Source of the DNA: Phylloscopus collybita
Lineage: Eukaryota; Chordata; Aves; Passeriformes; Phylloscopidae
Direction: 5' to 3'
DNA: 64,000 bases
Assembly: GCA_027886175.1 (NCBI GenBank)
Contig: JAJNNQ010000019.1
Location: 15,610,501 to 15,674,500 of the forward strand
Positions within the stretch are counted from its first letter, which is position 1, and every line of letters begins with the position of its first letter. The position numbers were made by a program, and so were the translations under genes. Below the pieces are notes generated by a model, which saw only the letters and a program-made list of their open reading frames with translations, searched no databases and was not told where the DNA came from. This document shows, piece by piece, positions 19,769-40,925 of this stretch.

Positions 19769-20110
19769 ATTATAGAATTTTTTAGGCTGGAAAAGCCTTC
19801 CAAGTTCCTCGAGTCCAAGCATTCCCACTGCCCCAAGTCCCCAAGTGCCACTTCCACACTTGAACCCAGGCAGGGATGGGGACTCCAGCGCTGCCCTGGG
19901 CAGCCTGTGGAAGGCTGGACAACCCTTTCCATGAAGGAATTTTCCCAATATCCAGCCTGAACCTCCCCTGGCACAGCTTGAGGTCGTTTTCCCCTTGTCC
20001 TGTGGCTGCTCCTGCGCCTTTGGGATTTCCTGAACACTTCCTCCTCCCCGAGTTCCTCTGCAGCCAAACCATACAAAGGGAATTGTGGACTCTTATCTCT
20101 TCATCCTCCT
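19769..20110 (-). mobile_element. CR1 LINE fragment, second subfamily type
   Basis: Reverse-oriented CR1 of a different subtype from the commonest copies here: it carries GCCCTGGGCAGCCTGTGGAA, CCCAATATCCAGCCTGAACC and CTTGAGGTCGTTTTCCCCTT blocks. The copy at 60917-61200 has the same layout. It is 5'-truncated. Confidence 0.82.
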
Positions 20111-22479
20111 CGCTTTAATGATTTGTGCACATCAAAGCCTGATTAAAACCATTTAAGCACTTCCATCACTGAAATCTCTTTAACGTCTTTTAGAAATTAA
20201 ATTAAATGCAGAAACAACAACAACAAAAAAACCTCCATCTGAATGCACAAAGCTGGACAATTATGATCAGGTTTGAGCTTTTACAGTCATGTCAGCAGGA
20301 ATGGGGAAACACATGGGAGCACACAGTTTTTGAAGCCTAATTTATATAAACACATAGCAGACAACCAATAGAAATATCCAATACTCATTTAAAATCGGAC
20401 ACCTTCAACAGGATCACACCAAGGAAAGTGAACATTAGGAATTTCAAAGGAAAATGAAGTGAAAAACTGAATGACTGTTCAACGGCATGACATTTCCACA
20501 GGAACCAACTGTTGAGGGAAACATCTACTCTGGAACAATTTACCTCGCTGAAATCTTAGAATCCCAGCTGGGGACAAGTGGAAACAGTTTCCTCTGTCTC
20601 AGGAGTTTAACTGTCACTGATCACAAACACTGTTTTCCCAGTGTCTGGTTCTGCAAATTAAACATTCATTATTTTCTTCTTAAACTGGAAAATGTCTGTC
20701 AATAAAGTGATGTATGACCCAACTACAGTGAGGCACCAAAGCCTCGCCCCCACTTCCAGGAGATGACAAAGTGACACCAAAAAACCTGGCTGCCCTCTCA
20801 TTTTAACACCCCACACAAGCAAAGGTTACAGAGTTGGAAAAGCTCAAAAGTGTCGGGATCTGCTTTGGTTTGAGACCTTTTCTGATGCTTCCCAACCCTC
20901 AGCCAGCCCAGGAGCTACAGGAGGAGCACAACCATTCCAGGGCTCCTTTCTGCCCCTCCATGAGGAACCCACTGAGCTGAAAAGCTGAGGGAAGTTTCCA
21001 GCCCAAAGGACAAACAGCTTAAAGCTGCTCTTGGAAGCTGCAAATAACATAGGAACATCAACCCTCCAGAAGCAAACACACTGAGGAGAACCACACCGTC
21101 ATCCTGCCTCTGGTCTCCTGCCTCTTTATGTTCCTAGTGTCAGACTGGGAACAGTGAGAAACTGCTGTGGGGCTGCAGAGGAGCACACCTATCCACAGGG
21201 AGAGCTATGGAATGATAAAACAGCTTCTCCTGGAAAACATGATCACTACAGGATTACACATTAGTAAAAGTACACTCTATTTGTTTAATTATAAAACATG
21301 AAAGCAGCACGTTCAAGTAATTTATCAATAAATGCTGTGACGTGAATAAAAACTAAGATGAAGTGTTTAAAAAAAAAATTCAGTAAAAGGGAGCTCTGAG
21401 CTGCTTCATGAGGTGTTGTTTTCCATAAAAAGATGAGCAGGAAGATTTCTCTTAATGAGCTGTTAACAGAAGAAAATTAGTTCAAGACTTCAGGGCAAGA
21501 ACTTCCCTTATTCCAGGTTTGTACAGTATGGAGTATAAGGAGATTTTTTTTTTTTCCTGCTGGTACCTGGTGCTACTGGCAGTTAATAACCCAGGTTTTC
21601 CATTCATCAGCAAGAATTAATGAACCAAGGAAGAACAAGAGACAAGACAACCTGAGGAACTCCAAGCACTGGGGAGAAAAGACAGAGTTAGGGAAAAGAA
21701 GCGATTGAAACGCAGAGCTGAAGAAAGAAACTTGGAAAGTTGTAAAAGTCTGAGAGCCTGGGGAGATGGCAGACACCGAATGAGGCTCGAGTGCATGAGG
21801 CAAACAGGGAGCAGGGGAATTTTGGCCGGCACGGCCGAGGCTGGCCCAGCCCCAAGGAGCTGTGCCACGCTGAGCTCGGAGCACGGCACACGCTCACCTC
21901 AGAGAGCACCAGCACTGCCCCAAACTGGGAAGTGTTAATTCAGCTGGATTCTGCATCTAGTGCAAGCAGCTAAAAAGAGAATAAACCTGGATTCCTGCAG
22001 GAGAGAGGCAGAGAATAGCACAGCTCCAGCACTCGGGGCTGACTGAGCTCACCAGAGCGGCTCGGTGACAGGAAGGAGCAGGGGCTGTGAGCTTGGATTT
22101 CCTAAGCAGTGACAGCAGCCCTGTCATTTCACAAGCTGCAGAGCATCTCGTTAGTCATTAGTGACTGCAGAGAGGGAACCATCCAGCAAGAGAAGAATAA
22201 CTGCCACACAAGTTCTTTCATCTTGAGTTTTGCAATTCTATGAACTTGATTGCTTATTTTCTTAGTTTAACACAGTTAGCAAGATATTTTACATACATCT
22301 AACCCTGCTCTAGCTAAATCTAATCTGTTAAAGTTTCTTGACTCGTTTCCAGACACTCCCTCTACATCCTACAGCCCCTCCATCTCCCCACAGCTCGGGG
22401 TGCTCTGTTCTCCCAGTTTAGAGAAGGTGACACCAACCTCATTTTGGTTTTGGTACACACTCTGAGGCAGACACTGAAG

Positions 22480-22740
22480 GCAAAGGAGGACAGGGGGGTC
22501 TTGGTGGGAAGGGACCTCCAAGCCCACCCAGTGCCACCCCTGCCATTGGCAGGGACACCTTTCACTGTCCCAGGCTGCTCCAAGTCCCAATGTCCAGTCT
22601 GGCCTTGGGCACTGCCAGGGATCCAGGGGCAGCCACAGCTGCTCTGGGCACCCTGACCCTATGCCAGGGCCTGCCCACCCCCACAGGGAAGGATTCCTTC
22701 TGTGGATCTAATCTAAACTGCAGTTTAGGTATCTAATCTC
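22480..22740 (-). mobile_element. CR1 LINE fragment
   Basis: CR1 3' sequence in reverse orientation, with GGTGGGAAGGGACCTCCAAG, the TTTCACTGTCCCAGGCTGCTCC block, and the GATCTAATCTAAACTGCAG segment. It lies in AFF4 intron 1. Confidence 0.85.
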
Positions 22741-23989
22741 AAATTTAGTTTTTTCTGAGCCTCTGCTGAAGATAACTGTGACACCATTGTACTGAGAGAA
22801 AGGAAACAGGCCTGTAGACCTAACCACAGGTGAGTAACAAACTGAAATTATGTGGCCAAGAACAATTATTGCCACAGAAAAGAAACCTCAATCACCAAAA
22901 ACTCCAGACTATCCCTACATCCTCACACAGGGGACTCCAAACACGACAGTGCAACTCATATTCCTCCCAGCTCAGCACACACGTTGCTGAGGCCTCTTGG
23001 AAGCTGCTCAAGCTCTCTCCACGTGCCCAAATCTGCCCATGGCAGAGGTGCTGCTTTCCTGGCTCAGCTCTCAAGACTCAACTCTCAGTATTTCCGCCCT
23101 CAACACTGCGGATTTCTGATGATCTGGAGCAAAAAGTACCAGCAGGGATGGCTACAAAACTCCCAAACCAAGAGGATGAGCAGGAAAGGAAGGGAGAGAG
23201 GCATCAGCAACAGCCACGAGCAGCTCTGGCACCCATCCCAAGCACTGAGGGACACAGTGACAGCAGTTCCACCATCACCTGGTCACAGAGTCCCTGCTGC
23301 CAGGCCTCAGAGGATGCCAAGAGCTGCTGTCTCAGCCAGTAAGGCACAGGTCACACACGTCCTTAGTCACATCCGACACGGGAGCACCCACGCTGGAAAA
23401 CACTGGGGCAGAACACACCCGCCAGCAGCAACTGCAGTGCCAATGCCACCCTGCCATGGGCCAGCTGCAACCTCAGGACAGGTTTCTGCTGCAGCTCTTT
23501 ACTTACAAAGCCCCCCAAGAAGCAAACTCTATGGTTTGGGCAGACAGAAATGTGGTGTTTTCTTGTTAAAGAACTGCGTTGTAACCATGCACATTCCAGC
23601 TTCCTAAAAAAACATCCTGGAAATCCAAGTCATATTTCACTGGGGTTTTATCGTGTTTTATCAAGGTCAGGTCACTACAGCTGGCAAGAATGCTGAACAT
23701 ATAAATATGAATTATTTTTCTGGGTTGCTGTGTGGCTTCTCACACAAAAACTGACCCCAGAGGCTCAGTCTCACTCGCTCAATGTTTGAGACAAGGAGAA
23801 AATTCATAAAAGAAGAACTGCAAAGATGTTTAGAGAAAATATCAGGGTCAGCTTTTGAGATCAGAGTAGAAATTCACTGTTTTCTTTCATTGCTGTTAAA
23901 CTGTACAGGAGCCCTGGGGGCACTTTTGGGCACCACAACTTAGAAAAGATAAAAAGCTGATAGCATCCAAAGAAGGGACATGGGGATGA

Positions 23990-24330
23990 GGAAGGGTGTG
24001 GAAGGACCAGGAAGGAGATGCTGAGGGCACTTGGTTTGTTCTGTTGGAGGAGTCTGAGGTCAGAGCTCATTGGGGTCTGCAGCTTCAATCTCTGCTCCCT
24101 GTGACAGGGACAGGAGCCAGGGCAGACTCAGGTTGGATTTTGGGAAAGGTTCTTCCCCCAGAGGGTGCTGGCACTGTCCAGGCTCCCCAGGGAATGGGCA
24201 AGGCCCTGAGGCTGCCAGAGCTCCAGGAGAGCTTGGACAGCGCTCCAGGGATGCCCAGGGTGGGATTTTGGGGCTGTGCAGAGACAGGGGCTGCAGTGCA
24301 TGATCCTGTGGGTCCCTCCCAGCTCAGGAT
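23990..24330 (+). mobile_element. CR1 LINE fragment, sense orientation
   Basis: Plus-oriented CR1-like 3' portion: GAGGTCAGAGCTCATTGGGG, GGTTGGATTTTGGGAAAGG and the GATCCTGTGGGTCCCTCCCA end. It is a divergent subtype; the family is assigned by recalled consensus, not by a search. Confidence 0.7.
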
Positions 24331-25399
24331 ATGCCAGGATTGTCTCCCTCCTGAACACGGGAGAGTCTGCTCTCACACAGAGCTGCAAACACACTGCACA
24401 GGAGGCAGCAAATGACAAAAATCAACATTGATACATTAATAAAACCAAGATATTAATAACACCAAAAGATAAATTTTCCCTTTTATTCCTGACCAGTAAG
24501 ACCTGGTGCCAGTACAACCCCTGAGTAACTCCAGTGTGACACTGGGACTGTCTCACACCTCGAGGCCGACACACAAGAGCAGCACCGGAGTTAAATCATG
24601 TTTCCCTCATTAGAGGAGACCATGAAATGACCAATCAGGTGCACAACCACTCCTGCACAGCACTTCACGAGATCCTGTTTTGCAATAACCCCCCCCCAGG
24701 CTGCAAATCCCCATTTGCCAGGGACCTGAGAGAAGAATTCAGTAGTTTTAAAGCAACAACAGGAACTAGAAATACACCTGAGAGATCAGCAGCTGGGAGC
24801 GAGCAAACAAACCCACAGACCTGAGCAGAACCAGTTCATCCCAAAGGAGAACACTGAGGAAGGGCCTGTTCAGTCCCACAGGGGCAGGTGGGGGCCTGGC
24901 TGCCATCACTGGGAACATGGAAATGTTTAATACCACCAGAATTCCTGAGAGAATGATCACACAAGGTTGTAATAAGGCAAGAGATAAGCTGCGGGGACAG
25001 CAGGTCCCACACCTGCCCCTTTTCAGGCTCCTTTTCCATTGTACAGCATCTGCCCAGGGCTGTGAGTGAGGTTTGGGCACAAGCACTCAGTTCTCCCCCA
25101 AAATTCAGTTAACCACTTGCTCATTTCCAGAAGAGAACCACAGACACAGCACCGAACGCACGGATACCTGTGCTACACATCTCAACACTTTCTTGCTTTG
25201 TTTTGTTCATTGGAAAAGGGGGAAAAAAAAAAAAAGGAAAAAAGTCAGCCCAGAGTCCAGGAATGTTAAGCGACTGCTGTTTTACAAAGTCCAATATAAC
25301 CCCCCACCAGGGATGAGGCTTTACATAACAGCCACCCACTCACTCCGGGACGGGATTGTGTCCGGAACCCCGACTCTTGGTTCCCTGACCTTCGGCAGC

Positions 25400-26430
25400 A
25401 CCTGCCCGGAGTCAATTCCATGAGCGGGCAGCCCCGGGAGCCCGGGCAGCGCCCCCGGCAGCGCCCGGAGCCCCGCAGCCCGTGCCGGTCCTGCCCGCTC
25501 CATCCCGGAGCGGCTCCGGCCCTAAACCGCGGAGAGCAAAGGGGAAGGAACAAAGCCCTGACGTCAATTACCGGAACAGGATTAAATCCATCACCGGGGA
25601 GGGCAGCGCACGGCCCCGCCAGCCCCGGGCCCAGCCCAAATCCCCGCTGCAGGGAATCCCCCGGGTTGTGCCTGCCGGGGAGGGACCCCCGCCCTCCGCA
25701 GGGTGTCACCGCGGGGCGCGCGCGGGGAAATCCGCGGGTCCCGGCGGGAGATGCGCCTGGAGCGGCCGATCCCACCCTGGGGCCCGCCGGTTCCGCCGCG
25801 GGGGTCGCCCGGGATGTCCCGGGAGTGCCCGGGGCGGGGGCACCGTGGGCCCAGCGCTGCCCCGATGCCGGCGGGAGGCTCGGCCCGGCCGCGCTCACCT
25901 GCGCTGGCCGCTCCGCTAGGCCCGGACCATCTCCTGGCTGCCGCCACCGGCGAACGATGAGGCCCGAGGAGCCGCCGGCGAGTCACGGAGCGCCGGGGGG
26001 CGCGGGGCGGACCCGGCCCGGGGGAAGGGGGGAGCGGCTCACAAGCGGGCGGCCGCTCCGTAGGGGTCCCGGCGGTCCATGGCGGGCCGGCGCCGGGCTG
26101 GCGGCTCGCAGGGCTCGGGCAGGACCGCGGCTCGGCCGGGGCTGCGCTGGGCCCGCTCCCGGTGCCGATCCCGATCCCGGCCCGGTCCCGCCTGGCGCTT
26201 CCCGGCGGCCCCCGCGCGCCGCCGCCGCCGCCCCGATCACGTGACGCGCGGGGACCACGTGACCCCGGCGGAGCGCGCGCGCGTAGGGGGCGTGGCGTGG
26301 GCCCGGTGCCGCCTCCCGCGCGCGGCGGCGGGAGAATCACGTGGGGCAGCGCGCGGGGAGCGCTCCCGCGGGCGCGGCGCCCCCTGGCGGAGGCGGGCGG
26401 GACGCGGAACCCCCGGGACCACCCCGGGAC
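25400..26430 (-). promoter_or_regulatory. AFF4: AFF4 CpG-island promoter with E-box and CRE motifs
   Basis: The interval is very rich in G+C and CpG, in sharp contrast to both sides. It holds three CACGTG palindromes (26238-26243, 26256-26261, 26338-26343), just upstream of the likely AFF4 start, and a full CRE (TGACGTCA, 25559-25566) inside the first intron near the donor. A CR1 copy begins at its distal edge near 26430. Motifs are seen directly; promoter function is inferred from position. Confidence 0.75.
25899..26250 (-). other. AFF4: AFF4 noncoding exon 1 and transcription start region (approximate)
   Basis: Inside a CpG island a strong minus-strand donor (CAG|GTGAGC, last exon base 25899) faces the exon 2 acceptor at 9054. 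No coding start is needed here because the AFF4 start is in exon 2. The upper (5') limit is a guess; no TATA box is seen, as usual for CpG-island promoters. RNA data would set the start site. Confidence 0.6.
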
Positions 26431-26840
26431 TGGAAAAGGCTGGGAAAGCTGGGATTGTGCAGCCTGGAGAGGAGAAGCTTCGCGTCACCCAGTTGTGGCC
26501 TCCAGTGCCTGAAGGGGCTCCAGGAAAAGACGAAGAGAGAGGATTTCCAAGGGATGGAGGGACAGGACACAGGGAATGGCTTCCCACTGCCACATGCAGG
26601 GCTGGGTGGGAGATTGGGATGGAATTCCTGGCTGGGAGGGTCGGGAGGCCCTGGCAGAGTTCAGCCAGAGAAGCTGTGGCTGCCCTTGGGTCCCTGGAAA
26701 CGTCCATGGCCAGGCTGGACGGGGCTTGGAGTAGCCTGGGACAGTGGAAGGTGTCCCTGCCCATGGCAGGGGGTGGCACTGGATGGGCTTAAGGTCCTTC
26801 CAAGCCAAACCATCCTGGGATTCTGGGATTCTCTGCTGTT
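26430..26840 (+). mobile_element. CR1 LINE fragment, sense orientation, at AFF4 CpG island edge
   Basis: About 410 bp of plus-oriented CR1, from GGGATTGTGCAGCCTGGAGA to a 3' end with a doubled TGGGATTCT unit, the CR1-type terminal octamer repeat. It abuts the AFF4 CpG island. It explains the open frames seen here in several phases. Confidence 0.9.
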
Positions 26841-28430
26841 CTGGTGTCAAGGTTTGCAGCACACAGCCTGGGTGAACAAAGGCTGTGAAGATCCACCTCA
26901 GACAGCAGCCGTTGTCCCAGGGGCTGTTAAAGACACAGCTCGGACAAACAGTGTCACAAAGCAAATCCATTCGCTGGAGAACCTCCTATTGATGAAGGAC
27001 CCCTCCCTAAGAAAATAAATCAATGCACTTGCATCCAGGACACCCCAAACCTGTTTCTGAGTGGCAGCTGTTTGGGTGAACAAAGCCCTGGACTCAGAAA
27101 TGGGGCTGTCTCTCCCTTTTCCTGCTCTCCCCTCTGTTCCCTCTGTTCTCCTTGAAAGGTGATGGCTTTTCCCCGAGGCTGTTTTCCTGCCAGGCTGCAT
27201 CAATTGCTCCCCCGCAATGAGCAGTGGCAGTTTTGCTTGGAGTGGGAGGGATTAAACAGTGCAGAGGTTGGAACAATTCCTGGTTAACAAGGTTTTTACA
27301 AAATTCCTAATCCAGCAGGAGAGCAGCAAGTCAGGTAGCGGCAAATGAAGGAGGGTAAGGCTCTGGCCAGGCTGGGCGGGGGTTAAGGTGTAAAATAAGA
27401 ACATGTAGACACAAAGTAACCAGAAAAGGCAAGAAAAAAAAAAAAGCCAATACAAACATTGTATTTGAAACAAAACTTTTTTTAAGAAAAAAGTCTGGAT
27501 ACAGAGGGACTTCTGGCTGGTGAACTTCCCAGGGAGCAATCCTGCCCCTCTGTGATGGAATCCCAGGGCAACTCCAGCTGAAACCTGCATACAACCACAA
27601 ATATTTTAGATATTTGCAGTAAGCATCAACTTAGCAACTACTGTTTAATAATTTATTCACTTTCCCATTAAATGGTACATTCACTCCACAAGACTCAAAC
27701 ACCTTTCTGGTAGTTTTATTTACAGTCTGCAGCGTGTTCTGTAAAACACAGGAGTGGTCACAGACAGACACACAACACAGGTCTTTTCAAACATTTAAAT
27801 AAGTACAGTTTATTCCAAAGTAAGTCTACACACTACTTTTTCCATAAAAATATAAAAAATAGTTTAGGAACTGTACTTAACCTAAAGCAAGATAATTGAG
27901 AATTCTTCCACAAGTGATGCCCCCTCCCCAAAAAGGGCATTCCAACAATAAGAAATTTAGGAGACTGCATCACCAAATAAAATACTAACGGCAACTGCTT
28001 CAATCCACCCAAAAAATAAATGATTCCCACTCTGCATCCAGCAATCCCTGCTCTGCCTTTGTGTGTTTGGATCTGCCTTTGTTGGGTTTGTGGGGGTTTT
28101 GCACTCGCTGCTCCAGGGCCGTTCCCACAATCAAAGAAGGACTGAATTCCTGCAGACTGTCACTCAGCAGGTGCCCACCAACACAGCCTGGCAATCCTGC
28201 ACTTCACACATTCCTTGGGAAACACATCCAAAGGGGAACACTGTCCTTTGAGACCTTTATTTCAAGGAGCCTCTTTTTTACTGAGCATCCAGTGAAACCA
28301 GTGCCCAGTTCTGTTTGTTATTATTTCTCTGGTTTTGCTGACCGTATTTTGGATGGGAATATTCCGATGGAGTTCTGCAGAACATCCACTCCAGCCCTTG
28401 TCTCACTGGGGTACGCTGAATTTACAGAAG
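26841..28430. other. Intergenic region between AFF4 and ZCCHC10
   Basis: No gene recognised. The right part may belong to the ZCCHC10 3' UTR: a minus-strand AATAAA (27814-27809 in minus direction) is a candidate distal poly(A) signal. Its use is unproven. Confidence 0.55.
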
Positions 28431-28795
28431 TGTCTTGGGTTGCAATGCAAGATGTAACCAAAAATATGTGTTGTATTACCAACTGGATGCTGGGCTCCTC
28501 CCCCTGGGTGGGGCATCTCCCCATGGGCTGATGGAATTGTATCAGCCCTGCAGTGAGCCTGGATGGCCCATGAACAGCAGATACCCCTGGAGGGAGAATG
28601 GCTCCTGGAAGGGATAAGAAACATTGCCCCATCTGGTTGAACAGCTGCCCATGAACAGAAGGCACCTGCCCCCTCCTCCCAGAGTTATGAGGAATGGGTT
28701 ATAAAAGAGATAAAGAAAACACCTCCCCAAACGGTTTCAACAGCTGGTAATACAAGATCTACTTCTGGTTACACCTTGCATTGCAATCCAGGACA
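28431..28795 (+). mobile_element. 365-bp element with 55-bp inverted terminal arms (unrecognised family)
   Basis: The left arm 28431-28485 and right arm 28741-28795 are inverted copies, about 46 of 55 positions equal by hand count. The ends are TGTC…GACA. Flanks AGAAG and AAAAG could be an imperfect 5-bp target duplication. The interior has a TATAAAAG box (28700-28707) and a 12-bp direct repeat GCCCATGAACAG (28566-28577 and 28647-28658). TG…CA ends, the possible 5-bp duplication and the TATA box suggest a solo LTR; the long inverted arms suggest a nonautonomous DNA transposon or foldback element. It has no coding capacity. It lies in the possible ZCCHC10 3' UTR or just beyond it. Strand is arbitrary (TATA direction). 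Confidence 0.7.
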
Positions 28796-29556
28796 AAAAG
28801 AAAGGCACAAAGATGAAAGTCCTAAAGCAGCACCAGCCCTGATTCACTGAATTGCTGCTTTCCAACACCAACCACTCAGCAAACACCTCCAATACAAGAG
28901 CCAAGGACACAGGGGAGTGAAAGGCCCAGAGCCTGTGGGCAGGACAAGCACTACATTGATCAGTAGCAAATCAACACAGCTCAGCTGGATGGTGCAGTTA
29001 AGACTCGACCTGGAAGCATCAGGAAAAGCCATTGGAACACAAGCTCAGCAGCACAGAATCCATTTGTCACCAGTGAGATGGGAGGCTCTGTGTGGAACGT
29101 GTGCATTCAGGTTCAACAATGCCAGAGCTCCACAGCAGCACTGAAAAACTTCTGCTTGTAACAGTTTAGAGGATTTTTCTCAGTGGAAGTGAAGCTGTCA
29201 TTAACAGAGGAACAGCACATGATGCACAGCATAATCTGCAATAAAAAGCTTTTGTTTTCCAGCATGTAAACATCCAGGTTACTGGACTTCAGCTCATATA
29301 AACAAATCTGATGATAGATTATTTTTTTTTCCAAACTAAAAAAGTAAAATCTTCCATAAAAGGATAAACCACAAAAATACTCTCTCAGTAAGTCTCACGT
29401 GCCATTTAATACCTTCCATGTCCTATGCACAACTATGCAAAACACTTAGAAATCTGAGCAGTAGAAATGTTGACCATCGAACGTTTGGCAGCCGTGTGCT
29501 CCAGCCTCCTGGCACGGCAGTGTCACTCACTCCACACCAGTCCTGCACCTCCCCAG
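28796..29556 (-). other. ZCCHC10: ZCCHC10 3' UTR (extent uncertain)
   Basis: Sequence immediately after the ZCCHC10 stop on the minus strand. An ATTAAA-type signal in minus sense occurs near 29410, and an AATAAA in minus sense occurs farther away at 27814-27809. Which is used cannot be decided from sequence. Confidence 0.5.
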
Positions 29557-38705
<9,149 letters not shown>

Positions 38706-38811
38706 CTTAACGCCGGGGCCGGAAGTGAGGCTGCCGCGGGGAACGGCGGGAGTAGTGGCGGCCGCGGGGCGTGCCGGGACATGCGGCCCTGTGGGCAAGA
38801 GTGCGGCCGCT

Positions 38812-38887
38812 ATAGAGAGGGAGAGTCCTCCAGCGTCATAGAGAGCGAGTCCCCCGGGACCATAGAGACAGAGTCCTCCTGCGGCCA
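38812..38887 (+). repeat. Three-copy minisatellite, about 25 bp unit
   Basis: Units begin at 38812, 38838 and 38862 with ATAGAGA and contain GAGTCC(T/C)CC. It lies in the GC-rich region just upstream of ZCCHC10. A CCTGTC-type run (38980-39020) follows. Confidence 0.75.
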
Positions 38888-39365
38888 GAGCGGCAGCGCC
38901 CGCTGTCCTGTACTCTCTATCGCCCCTGCCGTTCCCGCCTCGCTGTTGCAGCTCCCGGGCTGGTCACGGTCCTCGTTCCTGCCCCTGTCCCTGTTCCTGC
39001 CCCTGTCCCTGTCCCTGTCTTGGGTACTTTGCGGTTCTTTTGGTTGGCAGTCATCCAGCTCCGATGGTTGTAATTTGCAAACCCATTATATCTAATTACC
39101 TTTCAGGTTTGATGGAAAACTACGAAACCAGAAGAAAAGGAAATTTATCATTTTAATATTTATTTCCCTGCAAATTCTTGAGGTAAAGGAACTGGTAGAA
39201 ACGGCTCCTGGGTGGCTTTGGTAGCACGAGGAGGTGGGATTTTGGAGAACTGGGTTATCTGTGGTGTGATTTATGTCAGTTTGGGGCAAGCTGACTGCCA
39301 GATCCCTCAGCGGAGGGGATCACAAAGCCCTTTCCCATTTGATTGTCCCAGAATAGCCTGATGAA

Positions 39366-39383
39366 CCTGACGTCAGGTGACGT
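39366..39383. promoter_or_regulatory. CRE palindrome plus half-site
   Basis: CCTGACGTCAGG (39366-39377) contains the full CREB/ATF site TGACGTCA, followed two bases later by a second TGACG half-site (39378-39382). It is about 650 bp upstream of ZCCHC10 and 2.2 kb upstream of HSPA4. Binding is inferred from the motif only. Confidence 0.55.
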
Positions 39384-40925
39384 GTAAGGGCTATTTACAG
39401 CAGCCAAGGAAGAGCCTGTGACAGATACCAGCCAGGGATTATTTTAAGTCCACATCCGTGGTCTTGTTTGGCTGGCGCTAATGAATTCCGAGACTGAACT
39501 GGAATTGCAATGAACTGTAAACTGAGGCTGGAGCTTCTGGGAGGACTCCGGGACACACCGTGCTGGTGGAGTTCCAGTGAAATCATACCTGCTTCTTATG
39601 CAGATCACAGGAAAAGGAGGGGGTTGGGTGTGCCATGCAAGGATTTATATGTGAGTAAATTTTTGGGCAAGTCTGCAAACCGGGATCAGGAGTGCCCAGG
39701 GCACAGAGAGAGTCAAGCACTGAATGAAGCACAGCGTGGATACTCTGAGGAGCGATGGGTGTGACCAGAACTGTCTGCTGGAGCTGGCAGGGCCCCTCTC
39801 CCCCACCTCCCGGCCGTGCCCAGGGCAGCAGCCCTGGCAAAGCCCCAGGATAATGTGCCAGCCCAGGGTCACTCGGGGGCGCTCCGATCCCCTCTGACGC
39901 CAGGCTCCACACCCCATCTCTCTTTGGAAAAGCAAAGCGAAAATCTAAAAGAAAGCTGGGTTCCCGTGGCTGTGGGCTGTACAACACTCCCCACAACAGA
40001 GCAGCAGCCGGGGCTGTTCCTTGGCACCTCGTGCTACGCTCAAGGACGTCCCGAGGTCGAACACTTCATTAATATTCTGTCATTAGCACCGTGATGCAAT
40101 TCCCGAGGCGATTCCCGGCAGCTGCCGGAGCGGCATCACCGGAATGGCTGAGCCACGCACTGGCTCTGGGGCACGAGTCCTTCCTGCCTGCACTATTGGG
40201 TTTCTCTGGGTGTGTTTTCTGTGTCACTAAAACAAGGAGCAGCCGTGTAAATACAGCACCGGGGACCTGGTAACGCGCTGTTTGTAAAACGCTGCACTGA
40301 CACACAGTTTTTTTTGGCGTGCTTCGTCGTGGAATTAGAAGTATTCCTAAACATTCTGTTTCACGTAAGTCATAGATGTACGTATCAGGATTAGGTTAGT
40401 GTTAGGATGAATCCACCAATCCCTTATGCTTTCATCCCAAAATGCTTCCCCTGGCAGAACCTTTCACACTGCTGAGGGGAGCAGCTCCAGTGTCCACTGC
40501 CCCCTCCACTGATAGCACCATGGAATGTCCCAGGAACTTCTGGAGATTTTTTTTTTTTAATAATTTTGTTTGGCTCTTTACGGATTCCTGATCCTAAAAA
40601 GGACTTTTCTCCCACACGCCCACACAGCAGTTGGTGGCCAAACACTGCCCTGGAAAACACAATGTATCTGTACTCATCCAAACTGCAGCAAGAGGGCCCC
40701 AGTGAGATATAATATTAAAATATTCTGTGATTATTAAAGACCAAGTGTACTGTAAATCCTGCTGGATATAAAGCAATCATATAATATGATGAATTTTATT
40801 GGGAGCATGGCTGGTATCAAATTATCTTTTAACACAATCTCAAATTATGACACCTTGGATTTACAATCTGGGATCATCAAAGCCAGCCTTGGACTTTCTG
40901 CTAGAATTCAGGAACAATCAGAACA

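Noticed and set aside
25420..26792. Several 100-270 codon frames on both strands in the AFF4 CpG island
   Set aside because: Low-complexity Pro/Arg/Gly/Ala products in all frames, typical of stop-poor GC-rich DNA; some run on into a CR1 copy.
26341..27018. 225-codon plus frame after the AFF4 CpG island
   Set aside because: Mostly translation of a CR1 3' end, which is noncoding at this part of the element.
39583..39996. 137-codon minus frame between ZCCHC10 and HSPA4
   Set aside because: No recognised domain, no splice partner, no promoter signals; consistent with chance.
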